This document shows positions 1 to 12,776 of a stretch of 64,000 bases of DNA, in pieces. Position numbers and translations under genes: made by a program. The stretch covers positions 23,000,001 to 23,064,000 of the forward strand of contig NC_080569.1 of NCBI RefSeq assembly GCF_030253575.1. The letters are read 5' to 3'. Below the pieces are notes generated by a model, which was not told the DNA's origin, did no database searches, and saw only the letters and a program-made list of their open reading frames with translations. The number at the start of each line of letters is the position of its first letter. Position 1 is the first letter of the stretch. This DNA is from Rhododendron vialii (Eukaryota > Streptophyta > Magnoliopsida > Ericales > Ericaceae).

Positions 1-494
1 TTGAAGCAATTATTGTTATTTTATTTTATTTCGGACAATTATTTGTTATCATCACAGTGAAGATTGTGTCCTCTACGTTTTCAAACCCACGTTTGTTTGT
101 TTATTTGTTTTGCTTTTGTTTTTTTGTTTTTTGCCGGGTTATTTAAATTTTTGAAGGCTTGAAGCTAGAGTTTCTAAAGGGTACGTAATTCTATCAATTT
201 GAATTCTGAAATTTTTCTTATTTTTTATCCGTAACTCTGAAAAATTCTTTGTAATCCCGTTTTCGTTCTACGTACACCTCATGATTAAAGGTTTGATTTA
301 ATCTGAAAACACCGTTATCATAAACAAAAGCCTATGTTTCCTCTCCATTGTTCACCAACTAGTTACATGGGTGCGGAGCCAGGATTTTGATCCAAGGGAA
401 GCCGGCTTGACCCAAGGGAAGCCGGCTTAATCGACATATATTTTTTATCGAAACGTATACTTAGTATATCATAAAGCTTTAGCTTCAAAATACC
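1..494. other. AT-rich intergenic DNA, no gene seen
   Basis: No coding signal is visible. The only structure is a 17-bp direct repeat (ccaagggaagccggctt) at 392-408 and 412-428, just before the T-run that ends the neighbouring LINE remnant. Confidence 0.6.
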
Positions 495-1758
495 TTTTTT
501 TTTTGCTTGACAAAACGAAACATATATATAAAAACTCGAAAGGGTACATCGAGGGGGCTCAAGCGACGTAAGCTAAACAAACTAACACAACCAAGTAGCA
601 AAAGCAGAAAAACAAAAAAGCCACGCCCCTTACAATGACTTCCAACAGAAAATTGGACGAAAAAACAAACACCTCATACACCACTGCAAACAATCTTTAC
701 AGTTTCAACATCCTAATTCCATCCAAAAAAATCTTAAAATCCTCGACCGTGTACACCTTAATGTTGAACTTTGCCTTTATCCACATAGCAACTCTAGCTT
801 TAATTTGCTCGCCCACAACCCCAGCTCCCGATGTGACATTGTTAAAAACATAATCATTTCTCGTCAACCACAAAGACCACAACATCGCAAAGAAAGTAAC
901 TTCCCACAAATTTTTCTCCAAATTTCTAAATCTACTTTCCATCCACCACCCGAAATGAGCTTCCAGAGATGCGGGACACACCCATCTCAAATGCCACCAG
1001 TCTAGAATCTGTGACCAAACAACCCACGAAAAGTGACAGTGCAAAAATAGATGTTACGGAGTTTCCAAGTGCAGCGAACAAAAAGGGCACAGAGTAGATT
1101 GGCCCTCTGGAATCAAATTTCTACCCAAAAGCACAGAACGCGTAGCCACCTTGGATTGCAAAGCCATCCAAGCGAAGATTTCCACCTTAGGAGGGCTAAG
1201 GTTCTTCCACAGAGCACCCAACACCGGATTTCTTAAGTGCTCATTGCTTTCCCACTGATTGTATACCGATTTCACCGAGAACCGATTATCCGAAGACCAT
1301 CTCCAATTCAAGAGATCACGACTGGACGAGTCCAAAAAAATTGGTTGTAACTTCTGCTTTAATTCCTCCACTTGAAGAGATTCCCAATTGCGTAAATCTC
1401 TACTAAAAAACAGATTCCATCTATCCATTCCAATACCACCCGAAATTGCACTGACAACTGCTTCTTTTTTAGTAGAAATTAGATACAGACGGGGATACTC
1501 CTCCCTAAGAGTTGTGTCCCCCAACCAAACATGGTTCCAGAAAGAAATCTCCAAATCGGAACGAATTTGGATTCGAAAACCCTCCTGGATGATACTTCCG
1601 ATACACGAGGACACTTTCCCAATTGCACATATATCCCGCCAAAAATTTGAGGCCTTACCAGAGATTGGCATACTAGGAAACCAGCAACCCTGCTCCAAAT
1701 TGTACTTCCCTCTGATCACCCATTTGTACATTGAAATGATTCTAGCAAAGTATACCAA
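495..1758 (-). mobile_element. LINE (non-LTR retrotransposon) 3' fragment, ORF2 C-terminal end
   Basis: Read on the minus strand this is the last ~350 codons of a plant LINE ORF2 (coding from about 1758 down to 697), followed by a short 3' tail and a T-run at 495-504 that would be the poly(A) tail of a minus-strand insertion. The reverse-transcriptase and endonuclease domains are missing, as expected of a 5'-truncated copy. What remains is the zinc-binding reverse-transcriptase tail (zf-RVT): a WKNLSPPKVEIFAW block, CPFC, and a HCHFSWVVWSQ block. One in-frame stop (about 1054-1056) splits the frame between CPFC and the HCHFSW block; otherwise the frame is continuous. I found no clear target-site duplication, so the ends are approximate. 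Confidence 0.85.
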
Positions 1759-3233
1759 TCATTTATTTTTTTTTCCTTTAGGATACTTCAACAATCACGT
1801 GCTTATTTTTTATTTCTGAAAGAAATTGAGAAATAAGAATGTAAAATAACCGATTTTTTACTAAGTCAAATCAAAATTATTAAGATCATAAGTAGCTGTG
1901 CACACAAATAATTATCAATAATATTTAAAAATCAAGTATATATAAAATAAAAATTTTAAAACTCGTGAGCTTGGAGGGTTGGGGGCCGGGGTATAGCTCT
2001 GCCCCTGCATGAGTCGCTGTTGGCTCGTCTCTCCCATACCGCCAACATGCATCATCTATCTATTATCTATTATATTTATAATTTATCAAGGGAGAGTGCC
2101 ATTTGATGCCCACCCTTTTTGTGATGCCCTATGGACTTTTAAGTTTACTAAATTTTCTTTAATTTTTATTAGTTTTACACTGTAGATTATTATTATTATT
2201 ATTTTTTGTCTCTGTGTAGAATAGCTGCTTCGGACAAACTAGAAATTCAATCAGAAACCACCTCATCGCACATGCCTGCTTGCATTTTCCTTATTTTTCT
2301 CCTCACTCACGTAGCTAGTTAGTGCCCCACTTCTAGTAAAAAGGAATGAAAGATGAATTAAAAGACTTCAATCTTAGATAAGTTGATGACTTTTATCATT
2401 TATGATACAGATATACCGTCTGTTGTATTACTAAATGAATAATCGTACACTTCTTTAGTAAACGGCCGGTGCTAGCTAGTTATCATTTTTTCCTCAGTAA
2501 GGCCATGGTCCGTTAAAATTCTTATTTTTCAAGTTTTTATTTTTCGTTTTACGAGACATATCATTCTCTATCATTTTACGAACGGGAAATAAGTACTTAA
2601 AAAGTAAGAAACTTTAGCGGAACGGGTCTAACTATTTTCGGTTCCAAATAAAATCCCCCTTTAATTCCTCAAACTTGGCCATGGGTATTTATGTCATTTT
2701 ACATGTTTGGTATACTGAGCTTTTGCGTCATTGTACTGGATTTGGTTATTTGATGACAGGGGACGTTGAAGAGGAAATGGTCATTACTCGATCATTTGGT
2801 TTACACCACCAGGTAGACCCCATCCCTTTTGCTACTTGGCTCTCAGTCGTTTTCAACTTCCGGCCAACGCATCAATTCTCACGAGAATCAAATATTAAAG
2901 AAGCCAAGGCATATGAGTCGATGACCCGGTTCATCTCTCTCTCTCTCTGTCTCTCTCTCTCTCTCTCAATGATGTCTGGATCTGCTTGCGAACCTTTCAA
3001 TTGCCCAAGGATTGAAATGTTTGGCTTCTGTGGAATACAAACATGCGATCTTGTGAATGATAAACACTTATTTGTTTTTTGATGTCCACTTGACCAAATT
3101 CTTGAGATTTTTTCTAACAATGTATTTGGGCTTACTTACGTTTTTCTTGTAATTTGGATCTCAAAGTTAACAATCGAACAAATACCTAGTTGCCCAAGGA
3201 TTTTTTACTAGCAGGAAGTGTCGGATTATCTTT
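1759..3233. other. Intergenic DNA with a (CT)n tract
   Basis: No gene recognised. A reading frame at 2675-3082 has no family resemblance and crosses a (CT)n microsatellite at about 2934-2967. The rest is AT-rich with homopolymer runs. Confidence 0.5.
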
Positions 3234-3660
3234 AGGATGCGTTTGGTTAGATGGAATGAAATACCAATCAGAATAGAATGAAATTGGAGGAATTGATTGA
3301 TATTGGGATAATTATTCCTCTTCCCACATTTGGTTGTGGCTATGAATCAATAGCAAGAATGAAATTTGCATTCAAATTCATGTGTTTGTTATACTAGAGT
3401 CACATCTCAAAGGAATGGAATTTGGGAGGCAATAGTAATTTTGGGGGTGACAATAGTAATTTTAGGAGTGGCATTAGCAAAATTTGGAGTGGCATTAGTA
3501 ATTATGTGAGTGACATTAACAATTCAAAAAGAAATGGTGGAATGGAATTGTAATTCTTTTACTTTTCAATTGGAATAGTTATTCTTTTATTTGGGTGGAT
3601 AATTCAATGTGGAATGATTAGTCCTTCAATTTTTAGTAAACCAAACATCGGAGTAGACAT
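3234..3660. mobile_element. Possible non-autonomous DNA transposon remnant
   Basis: The segment opens with gatgcgtttggttag and closes with a loose inverted counterpart (agtaaaccaaacatc). Between them are repeats of ggaatg and 'agtggcattagtaatt' type. The ends match only over about 12 bases and no target duplication is certain. A segment of similar word use (25670-25800) flanks the foldback element. Confidence 0.35.
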
Positions 3661-4717
3661 TCCATAGGAATAACCTTTCCATTCTACTAACCCCAAGGGA
3701 GTTTGCCAAAATGATTGTAAGAAAGCAATAAGTGCTCCTCTATGACGTCACATCTTTCATTTCCACGGAGGTTCCAAACCTTAGAGCCACTAGGGGTTAT
3801 GACAGGTCGTTACTTTTAGAGCCCCGAAATTAGCGCAAGCTGGCCTAGACATGCCCCTCTGATCTAAGATTGTGACATAAATCAAAGAAAAATATAACAT
3901 TCTTCTAACTAAGCAAGTAGTAAAATTGAGCAGTACCATGTACACGAGTTTTTCCGTTGTTAGCTGCTACACATTGGCAAAAGATGAACTAATTGTCACC
4001 CATTTTGTGTTCAAATTAATTAGCGCGAATGCGTAAAGAAATTAATTTGCAATTCTGACATACTAATTGTTTTAGTTAACAATTGTTGCAAAACTTTTTT
4101 TACGTATTGAGTTTAATTAATAACAATCTGATTAGGACTTTTAGCTGGTAAAAGTAGCAAACATGCAGAATGTTTTGTTCATCCCGTCATCCATCAAACC
4201 AATTAACACGGTAGCGTCACGGTGACTTAGGGGTGGGTGGGTGTGTGTATCACCATCTTCATCATAGTTTATAACAGGGTGGTAGCGTCACGGTGACTTA
4301 GCTAGGAGTGGGTGGGTGTGTGTATCACCATCTTCATCATAGTTCATAACAGGGTGGTATTTTACCTTTCGGATAACGTACCTTCGTATCTCACGCTTTC
4401 AAACCAAAAGCTAATGAAAGTTTTACGATAATGTTATTTTTGACATTGTTTTTAGCTTTGGGTTTTTTCGTGTTTCTTACATTAGGGAAAAAATGCGAAA
4501 ACGAAATCAGTCAAATTAGAGTTAAAAACATGTTTAGAGAAAGTTGACATGAGCACTTCACAGATGTGTACTCGATCTTAATTAACTACTCTGGTACATT
4601 AGGTTAGAGTTAGAAAAAGCAATTTAAAGAAAAATGCTTCCTTAATTAATTACCCTATTTAAGCAAAACTTGTGCATATTGTTGTGATTAATGAAAGTGA
4701 TACTTCAGTTGTTGCTT
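3661..4717. other. Intergenic DNA, no gene seen
   Basis: AT-rich sequence without a credible reading frame or splice pattern, apart from the tandem repeat listed at 4210-4357. Confidence 0.5.
4210..4357. repeat. Two-copy tandem duplication, unit ~71-76 bp
   Basis: The unit starts ggtagcgtcacggtgactta at 4210 and again at 4281 and ends with ataacagggt. The copies differ by a 4-5 bp insertion (gcta) and one or two substitutions, so the duplication is recent. Confidence 0.85.
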
Positions 4718-4956
4718 ACTATTCGATCCGTCCTTTTTTAAATGTCCATTACAGTTTTGCGTGTCATTTTCAATTGTTTATATCTCTCAATGTATATTGC
4801 AATAAAAATATGCAATATGTTTCTTATTTGGTAAATTTCAATTATTTCTATAAGATAATGATTTTAAAAACGTAAAACATAATATATGTCGAGAGATATA
4901 AGTCATCGAAAAGGGCACGCAAAATTGTGGTAGACAATTAAAAGTGACAGAGAGAG
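4718..4956. mobile_element. Stowaway-like MITE (Tc1/mariner type), degraded
   Basis: The segment is flanked by TA on both sides (4716-4717, 4957-4958). Its ends are inverted repeats of the 'actccctccgt' plant family: the left end reads into a gatccgtccttttttaaatg block and the right end shows the reverse (ttaaaagtgacagagagag). The middle has no coding sequence. Confidence 0.55.
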
Positions 4957-4958
4957 TA

Positions 4959-6039
4959 GTTGGCTTGAATTTTATGTACACCTCCCAATATTTCCCATGG
5001 CCGAGGGCTTCAAACGTGTAGCACTCTTTTAGTAATTATTATGCTAAGTTATCGAAGCAAATGCACTTTGCATCGATAATTACTTGTTCCCTCAGGATTT
5101 GTAGACAATAGAAACAATGTAGTAATTACGAGCGATTCTACTTGTACGCACAAAATGCACATAAAAATTGCGAAGAAAAATCATTGAATACCCAACTGCA
5201 CAATATCCTACCTTTATTTTATTTTATTTTTTTGTGCACTTTTCTTTTGTATTTTTTGTGCACGTATATTTGTGTATATATTATAATTGCATATTAAGTT
5301 ATATCTACCTTTTGGCAGACGATAGAATGTTAGAGTTTAGTAATTGCTTCGAAGTAGGATTATTGCATATTCGATGTCGAATGAACATAATTGGACATTC
5401 GGATCGAGGAATAAGTTTTGGGCTGAAACACAAGTGTAGAGTCAGCCCAAACTAAAGATTGGGCCTAAATTCCTACCACAAACATTGGAGGCAAAACAAT
5501 GGGAATGGCTATGGCCCAAATCATATGGGTTTGTTTCGGCTTAATTTACAGCCCTTTTGGTGGTAACCAATTAAGAATGTTCATATAATTACCACAAGTT
5601 GTGGGTAATTTTACAATTCGACGCAACTTAAGGTTTGATCTTGACAGCAGTAAAATATCTGGCTTTTAACTTTTGGAAAAATTAGACATAAGGACGGTAA
5701 AATAGTTTTTATTTAGGGGAAGAACGCCAACAAAATAATTTTCAGTAGAGATCCTTCAACTTTTTGAGTTTTTTAGTCATAAGGCCAAAACATTTTTAGG
5801 CATTTTTATAAGATTTTAAAGTATACTTTCCTCTTATAAGATTTTAGTGGTTTTGGCACTTTCTTATATAGGGTACCATAGGGTTTTAAGAACTTTCATA
5901 GGGTACCGTAGAATTTTATGCACTTTCCTTTCGTATGGTACTCTATGGGTTTTAGGCACATTTATCCTTATGTTTGACTGCAAAAGGTGCGTGTCCGCTC
6001 AAAAAATGTAAATGAGGGATTTTTGGCTAAGTCTCTCTA

Positions 6040-6080
<41 letters not shown>

Positions 6081-7145
6081 CAACTTTTTTGTAAAGTAAA
6101 ACATAGAATTAGGAGATCAATACTGCAACCTTGACCTACAAACATAGGATGCATTCGGAGAAAGGTAAAACCCAGAGATGCGCGCCAGATATTATTAACT
6201 GTCACTTTTATCTTCTAAAAAGCAATCTGACGAAGTAAATTCGAAGCAGTCACCGAGATCAAGATTATAATCCGTAAACTAGTGGCCTGAAATCAAGTCA
6301 TCTCCGCTCACTTTCAATTCCGTACTATTAATGTCATGCGTACCACGTACTGGAATCGTATCTTGTCCAACTAGAGCTTGAGCAAGAAGATCCCCGCTAT
6401 AAGTCACATACACCGTACCAATGTCGGCCCTGAGCAAGGCAATCGCCTTGGGCCCCCAAAATTTCACTAGAATTTGGTGCCAAATAGTACTGAAGGGTGA
6501 CGCTATGCTTTTGGAGATTGTTTTGTTTTGCATTGTAATGTGGAGATGAAAGCAATGGTATGCTATTACCTTTCATTAGTTGAAGCTTCTTGTCCCATAA
6601 CCTTCAACAAATCTTCATCGAATATACTTACGAACAATCTTCATTCTGCAAGTTGAACTGGGATGAGCATCTTTCGGGCCAAAATCACTTGCTGAAATGA
6701 CTTTTTATGCTGAGTGGCAGCAAAAAGACATTGAGGACCCTGTTTCACATTCTAGAATTCAAATTGTTTCTTTTGCGAGCAGAGCATACGGTGGTACAGT
6801 ATTAGGATACAGGTCCAAATCATATGGAAAACTAGCTAAAACTTCCATCACACAACTACAGAATCGAATCCCTACATGTATTTACTCCTTTGTCGAAAAT
6901 CCAAGAAATAAAAAGGTTATCCCATCTTCACTAATTGTTATCATCCTCAAACATTTGTTACATCTTTTGTCTCAGCTCTCTAGTCCCCATGTAATTTCGG
7001 GCGTACACTCCATTTCATGTAAATCTCGCATAAGCTATGCTTATGTCTTCAATAACCAGCTGCATCCCTAGTACAGAAAGGGGACTTCTCAATCTCTAAT
7101 ATGCACATCGAAAACACTTCCGTTCTTGGCTCATACTCAATAGTT
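4959..7145. other. Spacer and 3' flank of the RIC gene
   Basis: This contains a (CT)n tract at 6043-6079 and two unassigned frames (6279-6533 minus, 6697-7071 plus) without recognisable motifs. The part next to 7146 is probably the RIC 3' untranslated region, since the gene is read leftwards. Nothing else is supported. Confidence 0.5.
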
Positions 7146-10100
7146 TTACATCACTTCTAGATTTGGTGGTCTGGTCTTGTCCTCAACATATTTAGCCTTC
7201 AATTTTGCTGCTCGTGACGATCTTGATGAAGAGGAAGACTTAGGGGAGGAAGTCGATTTGATCTTCTTCCGCTTATGCTTTTTTGGATTATTGGGAAGGT
7301 CTGTGGGCTGAATGTCTTTGAAAGTCTCAGATACTGGTTGCTGGTCCATTGATTCAAAGTCTGTTATGAAGAAAATGAAGGAAAAACAAAGAAAAATATA
7401 GTACATAAGAAGTGTGAACAAGCTTGTAAAATGTACCATAAATTGGAATGATTAAATGGAAAAGGTTGCACAAATTAGTGTACCATCTGCATTCTTTAAT
7501 AGCTGTGATATAATCATTCAATCAAAGCTATAACTGGTCATCCACCAAAGAAAGGCCTAATTACATTAAAAAAGGAATTAATGAAAAAAGGCTGCCCATC
7601 TGCACTCTTTGATGGCCATTATACAATTGAAGACTAATGATGGGAGCAAGTTGAAAGGTTTAGGTAGTCTATGGTAATCAAGTGTCAGGTTTTATAGTTT
7701 AGGGGGTATTTTGAGAAAGTGTAATACTTTGGGGGTAAGATGCAATTACACCTTAAAAAAAAAGCTACAACTAGTCTAATCTTTTGGAATTACCAAGAAA
7801 TGTTTCAATGGTAATTGTCGATAAAGAGGAAAAATGCAAACCATGAATGAAAGGGGTAGAATTTTATGTAACAAAATACTCCAAAGGAAAGAGGAAAGAA
7901 AAATCAAAAGGGTCAAGCCACAAATCTAAGAAAGATACAGTCACGTACATGACACGACACGTACATGCGGATATGTTCTTACTCTAGTCTAGAATGTAGG
8001 ACACGGACACCTTGGGAATACGTTTAACTATATCTATACAAATATATTGTAGAGCACACAAATAAACGAACCATCCGTCCGAAATTAACACAAATCACCA
8101 TGAGCATAAAAAAGATACAAAAAGTTATGGAGAATTTATATTCACATGTGAGTCATGTGACTCAAAAAATTCTTAAAAAATAAGACGTGCACGATTCAGA
8201 ATCCTCAAAAATCTTTATAATTTAGATATGATTAATCCTAAGAATTACTTTTCTTCAACTTTGTACATCACAATGATATGTCAAATTCCAAAGTCTTTGA
8301 TATTCGCATGTTAGCTAGTGTCTAAAAAGTGTCAATGACATTTATTTCTTAGTCATAGACACCAAAGAAGTGTAGACATGTCGAAAGATTAACGAACAAG
8401 AGTCCAAATGAAGATTTTATTTTCTAATAAGTAATAATGGATTCTCGGACACGTGTCCGAGAAGTGTCGGACATGGACACTTGTCCAAGCAGTGTCGGAC
8501 ACAGACACGCCACCTTCTTTTAAGTGTCCATGCTTCTTAGCCGCAAACACGACAAATAGAACAATCCGTTCTTGGGAAATTCAGTTTGCAACATAAAAAC
8601 AAAACAAACTTCAGACAGAATCAGCTACCACACAAAATAGACCAAGTCATACACAAATTACATATTTCAGCAGAGAATTTTCAGTTTTAATCAAGAAGAA
8701 AAGGAGACAAAGGACAAATTATGAAAACAGTTCACTTTCACAAATTTAAAAATAACATTAGCAGAGGCTTAACCTTGCCTAAATACTCTTTTTGCCGATC
8801 AAAAAAAAAAAAAAAACGTGCCTAAATATACCATCATAACGGCCCAAGTCCAGCAACACCTTTATGGATAGCGTGTATAGTGATTTCTCAAAGAGTACGA
8901 ATCAGAATCTAAAACATTCTTCCAAATCGTTTAATAATTTCCACATTTTTACCATGTGTGAAGTGTTATAGCTGGTTGGAATTATAACATGAGGTTCCTA
9001 GTATAATTCTAGTCCCTCAATTTGGGATTGGATGGGCGCATTTTACACAATTGCCAAACATGGCTCTTCTTATATGAAGCAAAGAATCCAGGGACCTTTT
9101 TCTACCTTACAAGATTAGGGAGCTCCAATTTTGAAGTAAATGAAGACAAATCTATCATATCTCTAAATGTTCCAACCGGCGAAAAGGCCATGATTGCCTT
9201 TGCCTAATTGGGAACATGGCACATGACATCCACAAGGGCCCAAGTCCAGCAACACCTTTATGGATAGCGTGTATAGTGATTTCTCAAAGAGTACGAATCA
9301 GAATCTAAAACATTCTTCCAAATCGTTTAATAATTTCCACATTTTTACCATGTGTGAAGTGTTATAGCTGGTTGGAATTATAACATGAGGTTCCTAGTAT
9401 AATTCTAGTCCCTTAATTTGGGATTGGATGGGCGCATTTTACACAATTGCCAAACATGGCTCTTCTTATATGAAGCAAAGAATCCAGGGACTTTTTTCTA
9501 CCTTACAAGATTAGGGAGCTCCAATTTTGAAGTAAATGAAGACAAATCTATCATATCTCTAAATGTTCCAACCGGCGAAAAGGCCATGATTGCCTTTGCC
9601 TAATTGGGAACATGGCACATGACATCCATCGTAGACTAACTGTTCTTATTCGAAGTCTCTGTAAGCTCTTGACAAACTACCCACATGACCACATAGCTCT
9701 AAGATGATAACTGTAATCGGGAAGACATATATCCCTGTCCTAGGGTAATTAATCTCTCCGCTCTTAGTACATACGCAAATCCCAATAAGATAGTAATCTC
9801 TTTTCAATCAGAACACATGCAAATTCTTTGTTGTTGAAAGATTGGAGGACATGAATCAAGCAAAGAAAATGAAAAAGAAGAGAAGAAAAGAGACAAACCT
9901 TGAGATGACCATGTGGATATTGCAGAACTGGTGCCTCTTGTTCCGGTAATATTGCCAATAGATGTTGCCGCGAAATCGGATGCTACATTGAACTCATTCA
10001 TCTGAGCCAATGAAACAACAAAAGAAATTAATAATAAGAGTTCACCATTAGCCTTAAAAGTAAAACAAGAAACCATAACTCTGAAGTAGAAGAATGTGCA

Positions 10101-10429
10101 CACAGAGACATCTATTTGGATTACATACCCAACTAGGAGCACTACCAGATGGGCCATCCCACCCAATATGTGCCACATGCTTAACATCCGTTGGGTACCC
10201 AATTTCCATCTCACGCTCCTTCACAACTGCAAATAAAAAAGAACCCAAATTTTCATCCAAACCCTAGAATTCAAAATACCCATCAAAGAGAAGAGGAAAA
10301 TAACCCCATACAAATACACAAAATATATGTATATACACCCAAAGAGAGAGAGAAAGAGAGGCAGGAATTACCAAATATTTGGGTAATGTACTTGAACCCC
10401 TTATAGATCCCTTTAATTTTGGTCGCCAT
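7146..10429 (-). CDS. ROP-interactive CRIB motif-containing protein (RIC10/RIC11-like)
   Basis: RIC proteins are effectors of plant ROP/RAC GTPases, binding the GTP form through the CRIB motif and relaying it to actin, microtubules or secretion at the plasma membrane. Four coding exons join in frame: 10372-10429, 10129-10226, 9899-10001 and 7146-7360 (474 nt, 157 residues). All junctions are GT-AG. The start is the ATG at 10429; the protein begins [19 protein letters not shown], the N-terminal block typical of the RIC10/11 group. The CRIB motif lies at residues ~28-46 ([19 protein letters not shown]) and is complete. The C-terminal half is low-complexity, Lys- and Ser-rich (KKHKRKK, then a Ser run), a possible basic membrane or nuclear-targeting patch. 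The third intron is about 2.5 kb and contains a young tandem duplication. Family assignment is firm; subgroup is inferred from the N-terminus and small size. Confidence 0.9.
8841..9629. repeat. 396-bp tandem duplication inside the RIC intron
   Basis: The block starting ggcccaagtccagcaacacc occurs at 8841 and again at 9237, an exact 396-bp offset. I see two substitutions (c/t near 9014/9410 and c/t near 9096/9492) and a divergent last few bases, so about 0.5% divergence. A 61-codon open frame is duplicated with it. It lies within intron 3 and resembles no protein family I know. Confidence 0.9.
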
Positions 10430-11060
10430 TGTGAAAACTAGAAGCCAAACCCAAGATATGACTTAAAGGAGGAAGAACACCAGATAAATGTGAAGAAAGT
10501 GATTCCTTTACCTGTGCAAAAGCAAACAAACATAATAGAAGATAATGTTCACAAATTTCACAACTTTTACCCTCAAAAGTGATCAAGAAACAAAAAGGGT
10601 TAGGAACAGTTTGCCTGCGAAATGGGGTTGGTATCTGCACCATGGAATAAAGAGGGAATAATACAACTACTCATTGCTAAAGGCATTTAGAGATCCATAA
10701 CCCACAAATGAAACAAGAAGCAAAATTTGTGGGGGAAAAAAAACACCTTTTTAGAGAGAGGATGAGGTGGTGTAACAAGGAGAACCAATTTCTCCTCCTC
10801 CTCCAGCGAAAATGCGCATTGCACTATTCCCCTTCTTTTTCTTCACCCATTCTTGGCATGTGCTGGGCTCAGAGAAAAAGATAAACTCAACAAATCCAGA
10901 CAATGAGTGATGATGGTAGAATGCCAGGAGAAGAGGAAGAGGTGAGGAGAGAGGAGAGAGAGGGAGGAGAAAACAAAAGATGGACAACCACGAAAACCTC
11001 CCAAATTGAAAAATGAGAGGTGGGTTTTGGAGGACGGGGAATATGACTCGAGTCAAATGC
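10430..11060 (-). promoter_or_regulatory. RIC 5' leader and promoter region
   Basis: Upstream of the RIC start codon, a ttttgcacag acceptor-like site near 10511 suggests a 5'-leader intron. Read on the minus strand, 10910-10975 is a long CT-rich stretch, common near plant transcription starts. No clear TATA box was picked out. Confidence 0.45.
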
Positions 11061-12390
11061 TTAATGATAAATTTGGGCAGCTTTTTGTTGTTAATTTGTT
11101 AATGCCGTATTAATGGAGGTAGGTTGGTGCATGGAATTGTGTATTTGTGTGCGGTGGAATTTTGCCCCGGTGGTTGAAGTCTCGAGTCTTTTTCCGTTCC
11201 TTTCTTTTGGGTTGCTTAAAATTTGCAAGGCATCGCTTAATATGGTGGCAAAATACTGTATATCTCTACCAGAAATTATTAAGTGGTCTTGCCACCGTCG
11301 TGTGCTGCCCCAATAATCTTTTCTGTCACAAATTTTGTGAGATTCACATCTTTCGTAAATTAGTTCTAAACTCCATAAAATATGTGGTGAAGAAAAATGT
11401 TGGACACTAGTGTTCCAGAATTATTGAATAATTCTTCCTTCACCAAGGGAGAAAATGTTGGTGATTAATTTAGTGTTCTGTAAATTATAATTCTTTTGTA
11501 ATTGGTTCAACTCACCGTGCTACATCCTATAAGTAAGATCGATTGACGAGGTGAACAAACTAAGAAAATTCATTTTTAGTTTGAAAACTCAACAACTTTT
11601 AAGTACATGTTCGCACTTAACTTCTTTATGACACAAACCATTTTTAAATGAGTTTTAATTAAGCCGATCTCGAGTAGTTGAATATTTTATATACATCATA
11701 AAATGAATCCAAGTTGGATAAAATAAAATAAAATGAATCCAAGTAGTATTTTGATGGATAAAAAAATTAAAGTTCATTCTTTCAATGCATTTTTTATTGT
11801 TCGATTAATTACGCTTTTTTTTTGTTGGTTCATTCGTTACGACTTTTTGTTATGTTTGTTCCATAATATTTTGATAATTTACGATTGGCTAAGTATGGCA
11901 CGCGAAAAAATATATTACGAATTATTTTGACTGAGGGGGTTTTTCCGGTAGTGAAAATTTTGTACATTTTTATTTGTAGTTGAAAAATTGTTAGGTGTTT
12001 CCAGTAGTGAATAAGTTATTGAGAAATGTTAAGTTGTTTCCGGTAGTGAATAACTTGTTGATATGTTTATGAGTAGAGTTACTGAAGTAAAAAGAGTTTT
12101 TGTTGACAACCTATTTATTCGTGGAAACGAGATGGTAAAATATTAAAACTTTTTTGTTAGTGAAATCGAGATAATAAAATACGTTAAGTTTTAATGCTTT
12201 TTTAGTCCTCCATTATTAATTATTACTCCAGATTACACAAGTAGTAATGGTCAAAGGTGAACTATGGTTTTTGCCATTTTAATACGTCATTCCCGACTGT
12301 ACGGTCTGTTTTGTCACATGCACTTGATAATCGTAATCTTTGTAACACAGTTGCCTTGCTTTTATTTTTGCAAGTGGAAATATTGTTTAA
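11061..12390. other. Intergenic DNA, no gene seen
   Basis: The short frames here lack family motifs. A small direct repeat, 'ttccggtagtgaa', recurs with variation at about 11945, 11999 and 12039. Confidence 0.5.
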
Positions 12391-12769
12391 AGGGAAATTT
12401 ATAAAAATGGTCCTTCTAGTTTCACCCGAGTCTCATTTTCGTCCTTTAAGTATCAATTACAATTCTTTTGACTTTTAAGTTTGGTTTTCATACCAAGTTG
12501 GTCTAATTGATTACGTCTGTCAACCAAACTAGACGGAAAAAATCAGATTGAGGGCATACGTTATCAATTGAACCAACTTGGTATGAACTGCAACGTCCAA
12601 ATTGTCATTAATCTGATTTTTTCCGACCAATTTGGCTGATTGAAGTTATCAATTGGATCAATTTGTTATGAAAACCAAACTTGAAGGTCAAAATAGTTGC
12701 AATTGATACTTGAAGAATGAAAATGAGACTCGAGTGAAAACTAGGAGAATCATTTATATAATTTTTCCT
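12391..12769. mobile_element. Foldback MITE, 379 bp, with >100-bp inverted arms
   Basis: The left arm (from agggaaatttataaa) and the reverse complement of the right arm (aggaaaaattatataaa) align over more than 100 bases, including the shared blocks gagtctcattttc and aagtttggttttcata. The 7-bp sequence tgtttaa flanks both sides (12384-12390 and 12770-12776). There is no coding content. The superfamily is uncertain; 7-9 bp duplications suit Mutator- or hAT-type elements. Confidence 0.8.
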
Positions 12770-12776
12770 TGTTTAA

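Noticed and set aside
2675-3120. Overlapping frames on both strands as a small gene
   Set aside because: Both cross a (CT)n tract, overlap each other and show no conserved motif.
6279-7071. Frames at 6279-6533 (minus) and 6697-7071 (plus) as genes
   Set aside because: No start context, splice structure or family motif; they lie just downstream of the RIC stop codon.
9022-9603. Two identical 61-codon frames as a duplicated small gene
   Set aside because: They lie inside the RIC intron, both start at a non-conserved position, have no family resemblance, and are simply copied with the 396-bp tandem repeat.
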